DNA from: Desulfurivibrio alkaliphilus AHT 2
GTDB lineage: Bacteria; Desulfobacterota; Desulfobulbia; Desulfobulbales; Desulfurivibrionaceae
DNA: 64,000 nt
Direction: 5' to 3'
NCBI RefSeq assembly: GCF_000092205.1
Contig: NC_014216.1
Location: 1,679,742-1,743,741 of the forward strand
The notes under the pieces are model-generated. The model did not search any database. It saw only the letters and a list, made by a program, of their open reading frames with translations, and was not told the origin of the DNA. A program made the position numbers and the translations under genes. Numbering within the stretch: position 1 is the first letter of the stretch; each line of letters opens with the position of its first letter. Positions 9,318 through 18,520 of this stretch are shown here, one piece after another.

Positions 9318-9824
9318 TTAAAAAGTAATTTCTTCTACGCTTTTGCCCCGCATTCTAGCCACTTTGGCCGGATTACGAAGCCGGCGCAAGCCGTCCAGGG
9401 TGGCCTTGACCATGTTGTGGGGGTTGTGGGAGCCAATGCACTTGGTCAGAATATTGTTAATCCCGGCCGCTTCCAGCACCGCTCGCACCGGACCGCCGGC
9501 AATAACGCCAGTACCGGCAGCAGCAGGCTTGAGCATAACCTGACCAGCTCCAAACTTACCCATGATCTCATGGGGGATGCTCACTTCATTGAGGGCCACC
9601 GACTGCATATCCTTGCGGGCCTTTTCCACCCCTTTACGGATCGCTTCCGGCACCTGGTTGGCCTTGCCAAGCCCGTACCCTACCTTGCCGTTGCCGTCTC
9701 CTACCACGACGATGGCGCTGAAGTGAAACCGCCGGCCGCCTTTCACGACCTTGGCCGTTCGGTTGATAAATACGATTTTTTCAATCAGCTGATCATCGCT
9801 GCTGCTGTTTCTCATTTCCGCCAA
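9318..9824 (-). CDS. rpsE: 30S ribosomal protein S5
   Basis: S5 of 168 residues. The double-stranded RNA binding part [36 protein letters not shown] is followed by [19 protein letters not shown] and [13 protein letters not shown]. It acts in decoding fidelity at the entry of the mRNA channel. Order rplR-rpsE-rpmD is standard. Confidence 0.97.
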   Translation of the reverse strand: MAEMRNSSSDDQLIEKIVFINRTAKVVKGGRRFHFSAIVVVGDGNGKVGYGLGKANQVPEAIRKGVEKARKDMQSVALNEVSIPHEIMGKFGAGQVMLKPAAAGTGVIAGGPVRAVLEAAGINNILTKCIGSHNPHNMVKATLDGLRRLRNPAKVARMRGKSVEEITF

Positions 9825-9851
9825 GGTGACACCCCCAAGCTGATAAAATAA

Positions 9852-10217
9852 TTAAAAGTTCAAACCGCCTTCACGGGCGCCATCGGAAAGGGCTTTAACC
9901 CTACCGTGATAAATATATCCGCCACGGTCAAAAACCACCTCTTCCACCCCTTTGGCCTTGGCCAGCTCCGCCAGGCGGAGGCCAACCTGCTTGGCCAGGG
10001 CGATTTTGCCCTTTTCCTCGCTCGGCTGGAAGTCCTTGGACTTGGTGCTCATGGCAGCCAAGGTATGGCCGGCACTGTCATCTATGAGCTGACCATAGAT
10101 ATGGCGGGCACTCTTAAAAACCCGCAAGCGGGGGCGCTGCGCCGTACCGGTGATATTTTTTCTGATCCTTTTGATCCGTTTCTCGCGGGCCGCGGCCCTC
10201 ATGCTTGTCTTTGCCAT
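9852..10217 (-). CDS. rplR: 50S ribosomal protein L18
   Basis: L18 of 121 residues, a 5S rRNA binding protein. It is recognised from the basic start REKRIKRIRKNITGTAQRPRLRVFKSARHIYGQLIDD and from VVFDRGGYIYHGRVKALSDGAREGGLNF. It lies between rplF and rpsE. Confidence 0.97.
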   Translation of the reverse strand: MAKTSMRAAAREKRIKRIRKNITGTAQRPRLRVFKSARHIYGQLIDDSAGHTLAAMSTKSKDFQPSEEKGKIALAKQVGLRLAELAKAKGVEEVVFDRGGYIYHGRVKALSDGAREGGLNF

Positions 10218-10300
10218 TTTTCCTTACCTGTACTACCGGTTTATTCCAGCAGACGACCCGGGCTTGCCCGGTGCCGCCAACGGCAACATTAAGTTAAAGC

Positions 10301-10837
10301 TTATTTGGCCTTGGTCTTGCCGGCCTTCCTGACAATGCGCTCGTCTTCGTAACGAATGCCTTTCCCTTTGTAGGGTTCCGGCTTGCGTACCGCCCGGATC
10401 CTGGCCGCCGTTTCGCCAAGCAGCTCTTTATCCATGGCCTGCAGGGTCAGGGTGTTCTTTTCCACCGCGGCCGAGACACCCTCGGGCAGAGGAAAGTGCA
10501 CCGGGTTGGAATAACCCACGTTGAGGTTGAGGGCATCACCCTTAACCTCCACCCGGTAACCAACACCCTCCACCACCAGCTTTTTCTCAAAGCCCTTTTC
10601 CACCCCGATCACCATATTGTTGATGAGGGTGCGGGTAAGCCCGGTAAAGGCAATGGTCCGCTGACTGCTGTCCTTGGCCTTAACCATGACCCGGCCATCT
10701 TCCTGCTCCAGGGCGATCTCGGGACGCACCTGGCGATCCAGGGAGCCCTTGGGGCCGGTAACCGTCACCTGGCTGCCCTTGATATCCACCTTCACCTTGT
10801 CGGGGACGGTAATTGGTTCTCTGCCTATTCTCGACAT
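10301..10837 (-). CDS. rplF: 50S ribosomal protein L6
   Basis: L6 of 178 residues from the ATG at 10837 (MSRIGREPI). An in-frame start at 10855 would add six residues that the family lacks. The two-domain fold ends in RKPEPYKGKGIRYEDERIVRKAGKTKAK, which binds the sarcin-ricin loop region. Confidence 0.97.
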   Translation of the reverse strand: MSRIGREPITVPDKVKVDIKGSQVTVTGPKGSLDRQVRPEIALEQEDGRVMVKAKDSSQRTIAFTGLTRTLINNMVIGVEKGFEKKLVVEGVGYRVEVKGDALNLNVGYSNPVHFPLPEGVSAAVEKNTLTLQAMDKELLGETAARIRAVRKPEPYKGKGIRYEDERIVRKAGKTKAK

Positions 10838-10914
10838 CTTGTCGCTCCTTATCAAAACCGTAGCGAAGAGCTGGTGCCCCGGCTACCGTACGCGTATCAA
10901 CTCAATTCAACGCC

Positions 10915-11313
10915 TTACCAGACCTGGCACAGCAACTCGCCGCCGATCTTCTGCTCACGGGCCTGCTTATCGGTCATGACCCCTTTGGAAGTCGACAGCA
11001 CCGCTACCCCCAGGCCACTCATAACCTTGGGAATCCGGTCATGTTTGACATAAATCCGGCGGCCGGGGCTACTGCACCGCTTAATGCCGGTGATCGCCTG
11101 TTGGCGGCGGTCATCGTAGCGCAGGGTAATCTTTAAAATACCCTGCTTGTCGTCCTCGCTGACCTGAAAGTCATCGATGTAACCTTCCTGCTTAAGGATC
11201 GCAGCCATCCCGGCCTTGATCTTCGAATGCGGCATTTCAAGGCTTTCGTGCCCTGCCATACCGGCGTTACGAATCCTGGTCAGCATATCAGCCAACGGAT
11301 CACTCATCGCCAT
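10915..11313 (-). CDS. rpsH: 30S ribosomal protein S8
   Basis: S8 of 132 residues, with DPLADMLTRIRNAGMAGHESLEMPHSKIK at the start and the C-terminal RNA-binding part IPKVMSGLGVAVLSTSKGVMTDKQARE. It binds 16S helix 21 and represses the spc operon in E. coli. GGAGT lies nine bases before the ATG. Confidence 0.97.
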   Translation of the reverse strand: MAMSDPLADMLTRIRNAGMAGHESLEMPHSKIKAGMAAILKQEGYIDDFQVSEDDKQGILKITLRYDDRRQQAITGIKRCSSPGRRIYVKHDRIPKVMSGLGVAVLSTSKGVMTDKQAREQKIGGELLCQVW

Positions 11314-11354
11314 CGCTTAAAACTCCTGTTTTAATGTTTGTTCAGCCCCGCCAA

Positions 11355-11540
11355 CTACCAGCTTGACTTGGTAACCCCGGCAATCTCGCCGTTTGAGGCC
11401 AGGTTACGCAGACAGATCCGGCAGACCCCGAATTTACGGTAATAAGCCCGCGGCCGTCCGCACAGGCCACAGCGATTGTACTCACGTACCTTGAACTTCT
11501 GCTTCCGGTTACATTTAGCGATCATCGATTTCTTAGCCAA
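11355..11540 (-). CDS. rpsN: 30S ribosomal protein S14, short zinc-binding type
   Basis: S14 of 61 residues with [22 protein letters not shown], four cysteines in two CxxC pairs (24/27 and 40/43), the zinc-binding form. The tail AGVTKSSW is standard. It lies between rplE and rpsH. Confidence 0.96.
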   Translation of the reverse strand: MAKKSMIAKCNRKQKFKVREYNRCGLCGRPRAYYRKFGVCRICLRNLASNGEIAGVTKSSW

Positions 11541-11565
11541 CTCAAGCCTCCCGCCCTTATCAATG

Positions 11566-12105
11566 TTACTTTTTAAAGGGCATGCCCATCGCCTTCAGCA
11601 AGAAACGGCCTTCGGCATCCGTTTTAGCCGAAGTCGTAATGGCAATGTTCAAACCTTTTATCTTGTCAATCTTGTCGTAGTCGATTTCCGGAAAGATGAT
11701 ATGTTCCTTGATCCCCAGGGAGTAGTTTCCCCGGCCATCAAAGGCCTTGGCGGAGATCCCGCGAAAGTCGCGGACCCGGGGCAAAGCCACATGAACCAGC
11801 TTGGCCAGGAAATCGTACATCCTATCGCCCCGCAGGGTTACCCGGCAGCCAATGGGCATCCCTTCGCGGAGTTTGAAGGTGGCTATAGACCGCTTGGCCC
11901 TGGTCACCACCGCCTTCTGCCCGGCAATGAGTGTCAGTTCGCGGCCGGCACTCTCAACGATCTTGGGGTTTTGCACGGCTTCGCCAAGGCCCATGTTAAG
12001 GGTCACCTTTTCCAGCTTCGGAGCCTCCATGATGTTGCTGTAACCAAACTCCTTCATGAGTTGGGGAACACATTCATCGAGGTAATATTGTCTCATTCCT
12101 GCCAT
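11566..12105 (-). CDS. rplE: 50S ribosomal protein L5
   Basis: L5 of 179 residues, with [55 protein letters not shown] and the tail [12 protein letters not shown]-type ending. It binds 5S rRNA. The 220-base gap to rplX upstream is unusual for this operon and holds a diverged palindromic repeat. Confidence 0.97.
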   Translation of the reverse strand: MAGMRQYYLDECVPQLMKEFGYSNIMEAPKLEKVTLNMGLGEAVQNPKIVESAGRELTLIAGQKAVVTRAKRSIATFKLREGMPIGCRVTLRGDRMYDFLAKLVHVALPRVRDFRGISAKAFDGRGNYSLGIKEHIIFPEIDYDKIDKIKGLNIAITTSAKTDAEGRFLLKAMGMPFKK

Positions 12106-12130
12106 ACTTAAAGGCCTCCAGCGCCTTCTT

Positions 12131-12260
12131 GGTAATCATCCAGCCGCGCCGCTTTTCAGGTACCCAGCCAGGCTTGCTGCTTCCTGCGTCGCTTTGGGCT
12201 GTCCTGAGTTTGCGCGGCATGGCGAACAATCACCGCCCGTTCAATTACCGGTATTATCGA
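12131..12260. repeat. diverged palindromic repeat, copy F (rplX-rplE)
   Basis: This gap aligns with copy B at the left arm (GGTAATC, CAGC, CCGC), at an exact 12-base core segment CAGCCAGGCTTG, at the right arm (GAACAATCAC against GAACGATTAC) and into the extension (GCCCGTT, ACCGGTA). The arms still pair imperfectly, GGTAATC against a GATTGTTC-type segment. I read it as an old copy. The alignment was made by eye. Confidence 0.6.
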
Positions 12261-12325
12261 TCCTGGTATGTGGTTGTTGCTTATCGGTTCGTGGACCCGT
12301 GCTGGTTATAAAAACCCAGCCTCTC

Positions 12326-12661
12326 TCAGGCCGGAACCTCTACGGACTCACCACATTTTTTGCAAATTCTCTCCCGGGTGCCGTCTTCCAGAACCCTGCG
12401 GCCCACTCGCGAGGTTTTGGCACACTTGGGGCAGATCAGCATCAGATTGGAAATGGCCAAAGGCGCTTCCTTATCGATGATTCCGCCCTGCTGATTCTGG
12501 GCACTGGGCTTGGTGTGGCGCTTGATCATGTTGATCTTGTCCACCACGGCCCGGCCCCGCTTGCGGTCGATCCGGATTACCTTACCGACCCGGCCTTTGT
12601 CACCACCGGCGATCACTTCGACCCGGTCATTAACCTTGATATGAGTTTTAGCGTTGTGCAT
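12326..12661 (-). CDS. rplX: 50S ribosomal protein L24
   Basis: L24 of 111 residues. The KOW motif is in [31 protein letters not shown]. The C-terminal part has two CxxC pairs ([12 protein letters not shown] and [13 protein letters not shown]), a zinc-ribbon-like feature seen in many delta-proteobacterial L24 proteins. It lies between rplN and rplE. Confidence 0.96.
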   Translation of the reverse strand: MHNAKTHIKVNDRVEVIAGGDKGRVGKVIRIDRKRGRAVVDKINMIKRHTKPSAQNQQGGIIDKEAPLAISNLMLICPKCAKTSRVGRRVLEDGTRERICKKCGESVEVPA

Positions 12662-12675
12662 TTTTTATCCTTGCC

Positions 12676-13044
12676 TTAAAGAACTTCCGGAGCCAGGGAA
12701 ACAATCTTCATAAAGCCCTTGGGCCGCAATTCACGTGCCACGGGACCGAAAATACGGGTTCCCACCGGATCGCCGGCATTGTTTACCAGCACCGCGGAAT
12801 TTTCATCGAAGCGCACTGTTGTGTCATCCTGGCGGCGAATCTCCTTGCTGGTCCGAACCACCACGGCCTTGACCACATCGCCCTTCTTAACCTTGGCGTT
12901 GGGGATCGCCTCTTTAACCGAAACCACCACCACATCACCAATGCCCGCATAGCGCCGGCCGGTGCCGCCCAGAACCCGGATGCACATCACTTTCTTGGCC
13001 CCGGAGTTGTCGGCCACATTAAGTACTGTTTGTGTCTGAATCAT
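12676..13044 (-). CDS. rplN: 50S ribosomal protein L14
   Basis: L14 of 122 residues, with [57 protein letters not shown] and [13 protein letters not shown]. It sits at the subunit interface. It follows rpsQ and precedes rplX. Confidence 0.98.
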   Translation of the reverse strand: MIQTQTVLNVADNSGAKKVMCIRVLGGTGRRYAGIGDVVVVSVKEAIPNAKVKKGDVVKAVVVRTSKEIRRQDDTTVRFDENSAVLVNNAGDPVGTRIFGPVARELRPKGFMKIVSLAPEVL

Positions 13045-13133
13045 GATTTCACCTGCTTATCCGGCAGTCATTCAACTCGATACCCGCTGCCGGCGGGAAT
13101 CGCTCTAGGAAGCATTGCTCAATTACTTACTGC

Positions 13134-13397
13134 TCAGACAGCCTTTTCCAGGATGGCCCGCAGGCGCCAGCGCTTGCGCCGGCTCAAGGGACGACACTCC
13201 TCAACCAGCACCCGATCACCGACATTGCAAAGGTTCTCGGGATCATGAGCCATGCATTTGGTCTGGCTACGAATGTATTTGCCGTAGAGCTTATGGGGGG
13301 TCATGGTGGTGGACTGGACCACGATGCTCTTGTCCATTTTGTTACTTACCACCAGCCCGACCCTGGTTTTCTTGCTACCTTGCTGTTCTGCACTCAT
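13134..13397 (-). CDS. rpsQ: 30S ribosomal protein S17
   Basis: S17 of 87 residues, an OB-fold 16S-binding protein. KTRVGLVVSNKMDKSIVVQSTTMTPHKLYGKYIRSQTKCMAHDP and NVGDRVLVEECRPLSRRKRWRL are diagnostic. Confidence 0.97.
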   Translation of the reverse strand: MSAEQQGSKKTRVGLVVSNKMDKSIVVQSTTMTPHKLYGKYIRSQTKCMAHDPENLCNVGDRVLVEECRPLSRRKRWRLRAILEKAV

Positions 13398-13484
13398 TTG
13401 ATCTATCCCAGCTGAAGAAGTCTTGGGCAGCTCTGCCTGCGGCAGCGCCCTGGCTCCCGATTAATAACGCAAACGCGCAATAAT

Positions 13485-13676
13485 TCAGTTCGCGCTGCCT
13501 TCACGCAACAGAGTCTTAACCCGGCTGATGGTCTTACGGGTCTGACGAATCCTGGCGGTGTTCTCCAGGGGCCGAATTCCGTGCCTGAATTTCAACCGGC
13601 ACAACTCCTCGGACAGTTCGCGCAACCGGCTAGCCAGTTCTTCACCGCTTAATTCACGGAGTTCCTTGATTTTCAT
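13485..13676 (-). CDS. rpmC: 50S ribosomal protein L29
   Basis: L29 of 63 residues, an all-helical protein at the exit tunnel. [50 protein letters not shown] fits the family throughout. Its ATG overlaps the rplP stop by four bases. Confidence 0.96.
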   Translation of the reverse strand: MKIKELRELSGEELASRLRELSEELCRLKFRHGIRPLENTARIRQTRKTISRVKTLLREGSAN

Positions 13677-14089
13677 AACGTCGTATCCAGCTCGATAATT
13701 TTGGTGGGAAACGGCAGCTTATTGGCCGCCAGCCGCAGGGCCTCGCGGGCCAGATCGGCATCTACCCCGGACAGCTCGTAAAGAATCCGCCCCGGCTTGA
13801 TCACAGCCACCCAGCCTTCGGGGCTGCCTTTACCTTTACCCATGCGGGTTTCAGCCGGCTTCTTGGTATAGGATTTGTCCGGAAAAACCCGAATCCACAT
13901 CTTGCCGCCACGCTTAACCTTACGGTTGATGGCAATACGTGCGGCCTCGATCTGCCGGGCTGACATCCAGCCACAACCCACAGCCTTAAGGGCGTACTGG
14001 CCAAAAGCAATGGACGATCCCCGGTGCGCTGCACCGGTCATGCGGCCTTTAAAAACCTTTCTGTGGGTGACTTTCTTTGGACTCAGCAT
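13673..14089 (-). CDS. rplP: 50S ribosomal protein L16
   Basis: L16 of 138 residues, with [79 protein letters not shown] and [26 protein letters not shown]. It is needed for A-site function. It overlaps rpmC. Confidence 0.97.
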   Translation of the reverse strand: MLSPKKVTHRKVFKGRMTGAAHRGSSIAFGQYALKAVGCGWMSARQIEAARIAINRKVKRGGKMWIRVFPDKSYTKKPAETRMGKGKGSPEGWVAVIKPGRILYELSGVDADLAREALRLAANKLPFPTKIIELDTTL

Positions 14090-14204
14090 ATTCTTAACCT
14101 GTGGTCGTTAACGTTGGTTGATTTGCTTTTTGCTGCCGGCCGGCAAGACCTCTCTGCTGTCCCGGCTTTCCGCAGCTTCTCCACTATGTGCCCGGCGGGC
14201 AATC

Positions 14205-14870
14205 TCAGGCCTGCACCTGCTCTTCAACCCCGCGGTAGTCCTCTTCAGCAAGGACCTCGCCTTTGAAAATCCAGACCTTGACGCCGATAATCCCGTAGGT
14301 GGTACGGGCCTCGGCCAAACCGTAATCGATATCAGCCCGCAGGGTGTGCAGGGGTACCCGTCCCTCGCGGTACCATTCCCGGCGGGACATCTCCGCTCCG
14401 CCCAACCGACCGGAACAGGCAACTTTAATCCCTTTGGCACCAAACTTCAAGGCCATATTTACCGACTTTTTCATCGCCCGGCGAAAGGCGATCCGCCGCT
14501 CCAGCTGCTGGGCGATATTTTCCGCCACCAGCTGGGCGTCGGCCTCGGGCCGGCGTACTTCCTGGATATCCACGGCACAGACCCGTCCGGTACGCTTCTC
14601 CAGGTCGGCCTTCAAGGCGTCGATCTCGGAGCCCTTCTTGCCGATCACGATGCCAGGCCGGGCGGTATGCAGCTTAACCCGGATCTTATCTCCGGTCCGC
14701 AGGATCTGAATTTTAGAAACACCAGCATGAAACAGGCGTTTTTTCAGGTATTTCTTGAGATCCTGATCCTCCAGAATATTTCTGGAATAATCTTTATCGG
14801 CGTACCAAATGGAATCCCAGGTCCGTACAATGTTCAGCCGCAAACCGATTGGATTGACTTTCTGGCCCAA
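14205..14870 (-). CDS. rpsC: 30S ribosomal protein S3
   Basis: S3 of 221 residues. The start [20 protein letters not shown], the KH domain [27 protein letters not shown] and the C-terminal [35 protein letters not shown] are diagnostic. The 115-base gap to rplP is longer than usual; I see no gene there, only a short CCGGCCGG palindrome. Confidence 0.97.
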   Translation of the reverse strand: MGQKVNPIGLRLNIVRTWDSIWYADKDYSRNILEDQDLKKYLKKRLFHAGVSKIQILRTGDKIRVKLHTARPGIVIGKKGSEIDALKADLEKRTGRVCAVDIQEVRRPEADAQLVAENIAQQLERRIAFRRAMKKSVNMALKFGAKGIKVACSGRLGGAEMSRREWYREGRVPLHTLRADIDYGLAEARTTYGIIGVKVWIFKGEVLAEEDYRGVEEQVQA

Positions 14871-14928
14871 AATTATCCTCCATTAACAAAATAGTGGTTC
14901 CAACGCCGGCCTTCGCTGGCGCGAAGGT

Positions 14929-15267
14929 TTATTGTTCGTCCAGCACAACCGTGATATGGCTGGTCCGCTTGAGAATCCGGCCGGCCCGCCCCATGGCCAT
15001 GGGGCGGATCCGCTTCAGCATGGGCCCACCATCGACATGGATGCTTTTAATGTAGAGGTTATCCACATCCGTGGTCTCATTCTGGCTGGCATTGGCCACC
15101 GCCGACTCGATAAGCTTGCGTAGAATTCTGGCACCCTTTTTGGGCATGAATCGCAAGGTGTTCAACGCGGCACCCACCTCGCGGCCCCGTACCAGATCGG
15201 CTACCAACCGCGCTTTCTGCGGTGAGATCCGGATGTTCCGGACCAGCGCTTTAGCTTCCATCGCCAT
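14929..15267 (-). CDS. rplV: 50S ribosomal protein L22
   Basis: L22 of 112 residues, lining the peptide exit tunnel. AKALVRNIRISPQKARLVADLVRGREV and the beta-hairpin region GGPMLKRIRPMAMGRAGRILKRTSHITVVL are diagnostic. It lies between rpsS and rpsC. Confidence 0.97.
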   Translation of the reverse strand: MAMEAKALVRNIRISPQKARLVADLVRGREVGAALNTLRFMPKKGARILRKLIESAVANASQNETTDVDNLYIKSIHVDGGPMLKRIRPMAMGRAGRILKRTSHITVVLDEQ

Positions 15268-15297
15268 TCCACTCCTTATATCAATTAACTCTTACGA

Positions 15298-15570
15298 TTA
15301 TTTCTTCTTCTTGCCGGCGGCATGACCATAGTAGGTCCGGGTGGGCGAAAACTCGCCCAGCTTATGCCCTACCATGTTTTCAGAAACAAACACCGGAATG
15401 AACTTCTTGCCGTTATGGACGGCAAAGGTCAGCCCAATCATCTCCGGGATAATGTCCGAACGCCGCGACCAGGTCTGAATAACCTTGCGGGATCCTTCTT
15501 CTCTGGCCTTGACCACCTTCTTCATCAGGTGATCATCAATAAACGGTCCTTTTTTAATCGAGCGTGCCAC
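15298..15570 (-). CDS. rpsS: 30S ribosomal protein S19
   Basis: S19 of 90 residues, with [19 protein letters not shown] and [39 protein letters not shown]. It pairs with S13 in the head of the small subunit. Confidence 0.97.
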   Translation of the reverse strand: MARSIKKGPFIDDHLMKKVVKAREEGSRKVIQTWSRRSDIIPEMIGLTFAVHNGKKFIPVFVSENMVGHKLGEFSPTRTYYGHAAGKKKK

Positions 15571-15596
15571 TTATGCTCCCCCTTAATTAAGGATGA

Positions 15597-16418
15597 TTAG
15601 GATCTTTTCTTGACAATATCGCGATCGCTGGCTTTCCGCCCACGGGTCTTGAAACCCTTGGTCGGCACACCCCAAGGTGTGCAGGGATGCCGGCCACCGG
15701 AGCTCTTGCCTTCGCCACCGCCCATGGGATGGTCAACCGGGTTCATGGCCACGCCACGGACCTCGGGACGCCGTCCCAACCAGCGGCTGCGACCCGCCTT
15801 GCCCAATTTTCTGCTTTCATGTTCGATGTTGCCGACCTGGCCGATACTGGCCCGGCAACGGCGATGAAGGCGGCGCACCTCACCGGAGGGCAGCTTGACC
15901 AGCACATGATCGCCTTCCTTGGCCATCAACTGGGCCGAGCCGCCGGCGCTGCGCACCAGCTGACCACCCTTGCCGATTTTCATCTCGATATTGTGAATGG
16001 TGCTGCCCAGGGGCATATTACCCATGGGGAGGCAATTGCCGGGCTTAATGTCGACGTTGTCACCAGCCTCGACCACATCACCGACCTTGATCCCGTTGGG
16101 CGAGAGAATATAGCGCTTCTCGCCGTCGACGTACTGCAGCAGAGCGATATTGGCGCTGCGGTTGGGATCGTACTCAATGCTGGCGACCTTGGCGGGGATA
16201 TCGACCTTGCTACGTTTAAAATCGATCACCCGGTACTTGCGCTTATGGCCACCGCCCTGGTGCCGGCAAGTGACCCGGCCGTTGTTGTTGCGGCCGCCGG
16301 TTTTTTTCAGACTGCGCACCAGCCCCTTAACCGGGCGTTCCTTGGCCAGGTTTTCATTTACCACGGTCACCAGGGTCCGGCGGCCGGGAGATGTCGGTTT
16401 ATATGTCTTCAGTGCCAT
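15597..16418 (-). CDS. rplB: 50S ribosomal protein L2
   Basis: L2 of 273 residues, needed for subunit joining and peptidyl transfer. [14 protein letters not shown] at the start and [29 protein letters not shown], which holds the conserved functional histidine, are diagnostic. The ATG at 16418 is preferred to one two codons upstream because L2 normally starts MALK or MGIK. Confidence 0.97.
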   Translation of the reverse strand: MALKTYKPTSPGRRTLVTVVNENLAKERPVKGLVRSLKKTGGRNNNGRVTCRHQGGGHKRKYRVIDFKRSKVDIPAKVASIEYDPNRSANIALLQYVDGEKRYILSPNGIKVGDVVEAGDNVDIKPGNCLPMGNMPLGSTIHNIEMKIGKGGQLVRSAGGSAQLMAKEGDHVLVKLPSGEVRRLHRRCRASIGQVGNIEHESRKLGKAGRSRWLGRRPEVRGVAMNPVDHPMGGGEGKSSGGRHPCTPWGVPTKGFKTRGRKASDRDIVKKRS

Positions 16419-16514
16419 CTGCAACTCCAGTCAGTTTTTTCCCGGCGGGGCCTCTGGTCCCAAAAAGTTTCGTTGCCAGAGCCTCTGCCGGGGGGAACTA
16501 CCCTATGCGTTCGG

Positions 16515-16805
16515 TTACAGCTCCTCAAGAAAGTCCAGCTTGCTATCAGCGCTCAGGGTAACAAAGGCCTTTTTGTAGTCGGAGGTACGACCGACGTAAC
16601 GGCTCATCCGCCTCCTGCGGCCGGTCATATTGGCGGTCCGAACCTTGTCCACCTTAACACTGAACAGCTCTTCCACCGCTTGCTTGATCTCACTCTTGTT
16701 GGCCCGGCGATCCACCTGCAGCACCACCTGATTAAAACTCTCTTGCAGGCCCATGCTTTTTTCCGTCAGACGGGGACGCTTGAGCACCTCGTAGATATTT
16801 TTCAT
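16515..16805 (-). CDS. rplW: 50S ribosomal protein L23
   Basis: L23 of 96 residues, the docking site for trigger factor and SRP at the exit tunnel. MKNIYEVLKRPRLTEKSMGL, VDRRANKSEIKQAVEELFSVKVDKVRTANM and the RRRRMSRYVGRTSDYKKA-type basic loop fit. It overlaps rplD by four bases. Confidence 0.96.
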   Translation of the reverse strand: MKNIYEVLKRPRLTEKSMGLQESFNQVVLQVDRRANKSEIKQAVEELFSVKVDKVRTANMTGRRRRMSRYVGRTSDYKKAFVTLSADSKLDFLEEL

Positions 16806-17425
16806 GTCAGCAGCCTCTCCCGCAGTTGCTCAATACAGGGCTGCAGCAGCACGATGTGCTTGTGCAGCAGGATGTCATAAACGTTCAGCCCCTCGGTGGG
16901 CATTACTTTGAAGCCGGGAACGTTTCGAGAAGAACGCTCCAGGGTTTCAATGCTCTCCGGCACAACGATAAGGGCGTTATCGATGGAGAAACCGTCCATG
17001 ACCTCAACAAATTTCTTGGTCTTGATTTCATCCAACTGAAAATCATCCAGCACCACCAGCAGATTGTCGGCACAGCGCGAGCTAAGCGCCATACGCAGGC
17101 CAAGCTTACGCGCCTTGCGCGGCATGGAAAAGGCGTAGCTGCGCGGGCGAGGGCCGAAAACAGTGCCACCACCGCGCCACACAGGCGACTTGCGGCTGCC
17201 GGCCCGGGCCCGGCCCGTACCCTTCTGACGCCAGGGTTTTTTTCCGCTGCCACTTACGTCCTTGCGGGTCTTGGTGCAGGCGGTGCCAGCCCGCCGGTTG
17301 GCACGCTGCATCCGCACTATATCGTGCAAAAGATGGGGGTTGACTTCGACCCCGAAAAGGGCGTCGTCCAACTCGACGTCTCCCACCTTTTCCTTTTTAA
17401 TATTGTAAACTTCTGTAACCGCCAT
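16802..17425 (-). CDS. rplD: 50S ribosomal protein L4
   Basis: L4 of 207 residues from the ATG at 17425 (MAVTEVYN), preceded by GGGGGTACC. An upstream in-frame start at 17476 adds 17 residues with no family match. KTRKDVSGSGKKPWRQKGTGRARAGSRKSPVWRGGGTVFGPRPRSYAF is the tunnel loop. In E. coli L4 also represses the S10 operon. Confidence 0.96.
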   Translation of the reverse strand: MAVTEVYNIKKEKVGDVELDDALFGVEVNPHLLHDIVRMQRANRRAGTACTKTRKDVSGSGKKPWRQKGTGRARAGSRKSPVWRGGGTVFGPRPRSYAFSMPRKARKLGLRMALSSRCADNLLVVLDDFQLDEIKTKKFVEVMDGFSIDNALIVVPESIETLERSSRNVPGFKVMPTEGLNVYDILLHKHIVLLQPCIEQLRERLLT

Positions 17426-17515
17426 TTCGGTACCCCCTGTCATCGCAGCAGGCCGGCGCGGGCTCGGACAGCGCACGCCGGAATTTTCGCCGCAGGTTGC
17501 GGCGCTGCTAAATCT

Positions 17516-18148
17516 TTACGATTTCTTATAGATCTGAACCAGGCCCTCTTTGGCGCCGGGAACTCCACCTTTTACGACCAGTACATTCTGCTCGGGTCGG
17601 ATATCGACAATGGTGCAGTTTTTCTTGGTGACAAACTGATCGCCCATCTGTCCGGGCATTTTCTTGCCCTTAATAACCCGGCTCGGCCAGGCGCTGCAGC
17701 CAATGGCACCGGGGCGCCGGTGAAACATGGAACCGTGGGTGGCCCGGCCACCTTTAAATCCATGGCGCTTGACTACACCCTGAAAGCCACGGCCCTTGCT
17801 GCGCGCGCGCACATCAACCAGTTCGCCGACATTGAAAATCTCGGTCATGGAAATCTCCTGACCAAGCTCGTAAGCATCGGGATCGGCCACGCGAAACTCC
17901 TTGATATGATAAAATCCGCCCTTGCCGGCGGCCTTCGCATGTCCCTTCTCCGGTTTGTTGAGCCGCTGCTCCTTCTTTGCGCCGAAGCCGACCTGGATGG
18001 CGTTGTAACCTTCTTTGGCCAGGGTCTTTTTCTGTAGCACCACACAGGGGCCAGCCTCAATCACGGTGACGGGGATGGCAGTACCTGTTTCGGAAAAAAT
18101 CCGGGTCATCCCCATTTTTTTCCCGAGCAAACCCATAAATTTAGACAT
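17516..18148 (-). CDS. rplC: 50S ribosomal protein L3
   Basis: L3 of 210 residues, with GLLGKKMGMTRIFSETGTAIPVTVIEAGPCVV and the loop GFKGGRATHGSMFHRRPGAIGCSAWPSRVIKGKKMPGQMG that reaches toward the peptidyl transferase centre. It lies between rpsJ and rplD. Confidence 0.97.
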   Translation of the reverse strand: MSKFMGLLGKKMGMTRIFSETGTAIPVTVIEAGPCVVLQKKTLAKEGYNAIQVGFGAKKEQRLNKPEKGHAKAAGKGGFYHIKEFRVADPDAYELGQEISMTEIFNVGELVDVRARSKGRGFQGVVKRHGFKGGRATHGSMFHRRPGAIGCSAWPSRVIKGKKMPGQMGDQFVTKKNCTIVDIRPEQNVLVVKGGVPGAKEGLVQIYKKS

Positions 18149-18186
18149 CGTTGCACCTGTCGTTTACTTGCCAAGCCTTTGCGGGC

Positions 18187-18498
18187 TTAGAGTTTGATCT
18201 CAACATCAACACCGGCGGAGAGCTCCAGCTTCATCAAGGCATCGATGGTCTGCTGGGTCGGTTCGAGAATATCCAGCAGCCGCCGGTGGGTCCGCATCTC
18301 GAACTGCTCCCGTGACTTCTTGTCCACATGGGGACCGCGCAGTACACAAAACTTGTTGATCGAGGTCGGCAGCGGGATGGGGCCGGCCACCGCCGCCCCG
18401 GTCCGCTTGGCAGTCTCCACGATCTCACCGGTGGACTGATCAATCAACTTATGGTCATAGCCTTTAAGGCGAATACGGATCTTCTGGGTGTTAATCAT
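18187..18498 (-). CDS. rpsJ: 30S ribosomal protein S10
   Basis: S10 of 103 residues, also the transcription antitermination partner of Nus[31 protein letters not shown] and [38 protein letters not shown] are diagnostic. It starts only 22 bases after tuf, so the str and S10 operons are joined. Confidence 0.97.
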   Translation of the reverse strand: MINTQKIRIRLKGYDHKLIDQSTGEIVETAKRTGAAVAGPIPLPTSINKFCVLRGPHVDKKSREQFEMRTHRRLLDILEPTQQTIDALMKLELSAGVDVEIKL

Positions 18499-18520
18499 GA
18501 TTTTTCCTTACGTCGCCTGC

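Noticed and set aside
12194-12679. Plus-strand open frame over rplX and the gap beside it
   Set aside because: It is antisense to a certain ribosomal gene and crosses repeat F. No motif is seen.
16440-16500. Imperfect hairpin between rplW and rplB as another palindromic repeat
   Set aside because: It has CCCGGCGGGG / CCGGGGGG-like arms but lacks the GTAA ends and the GCGTAC core, so it is not a family member.
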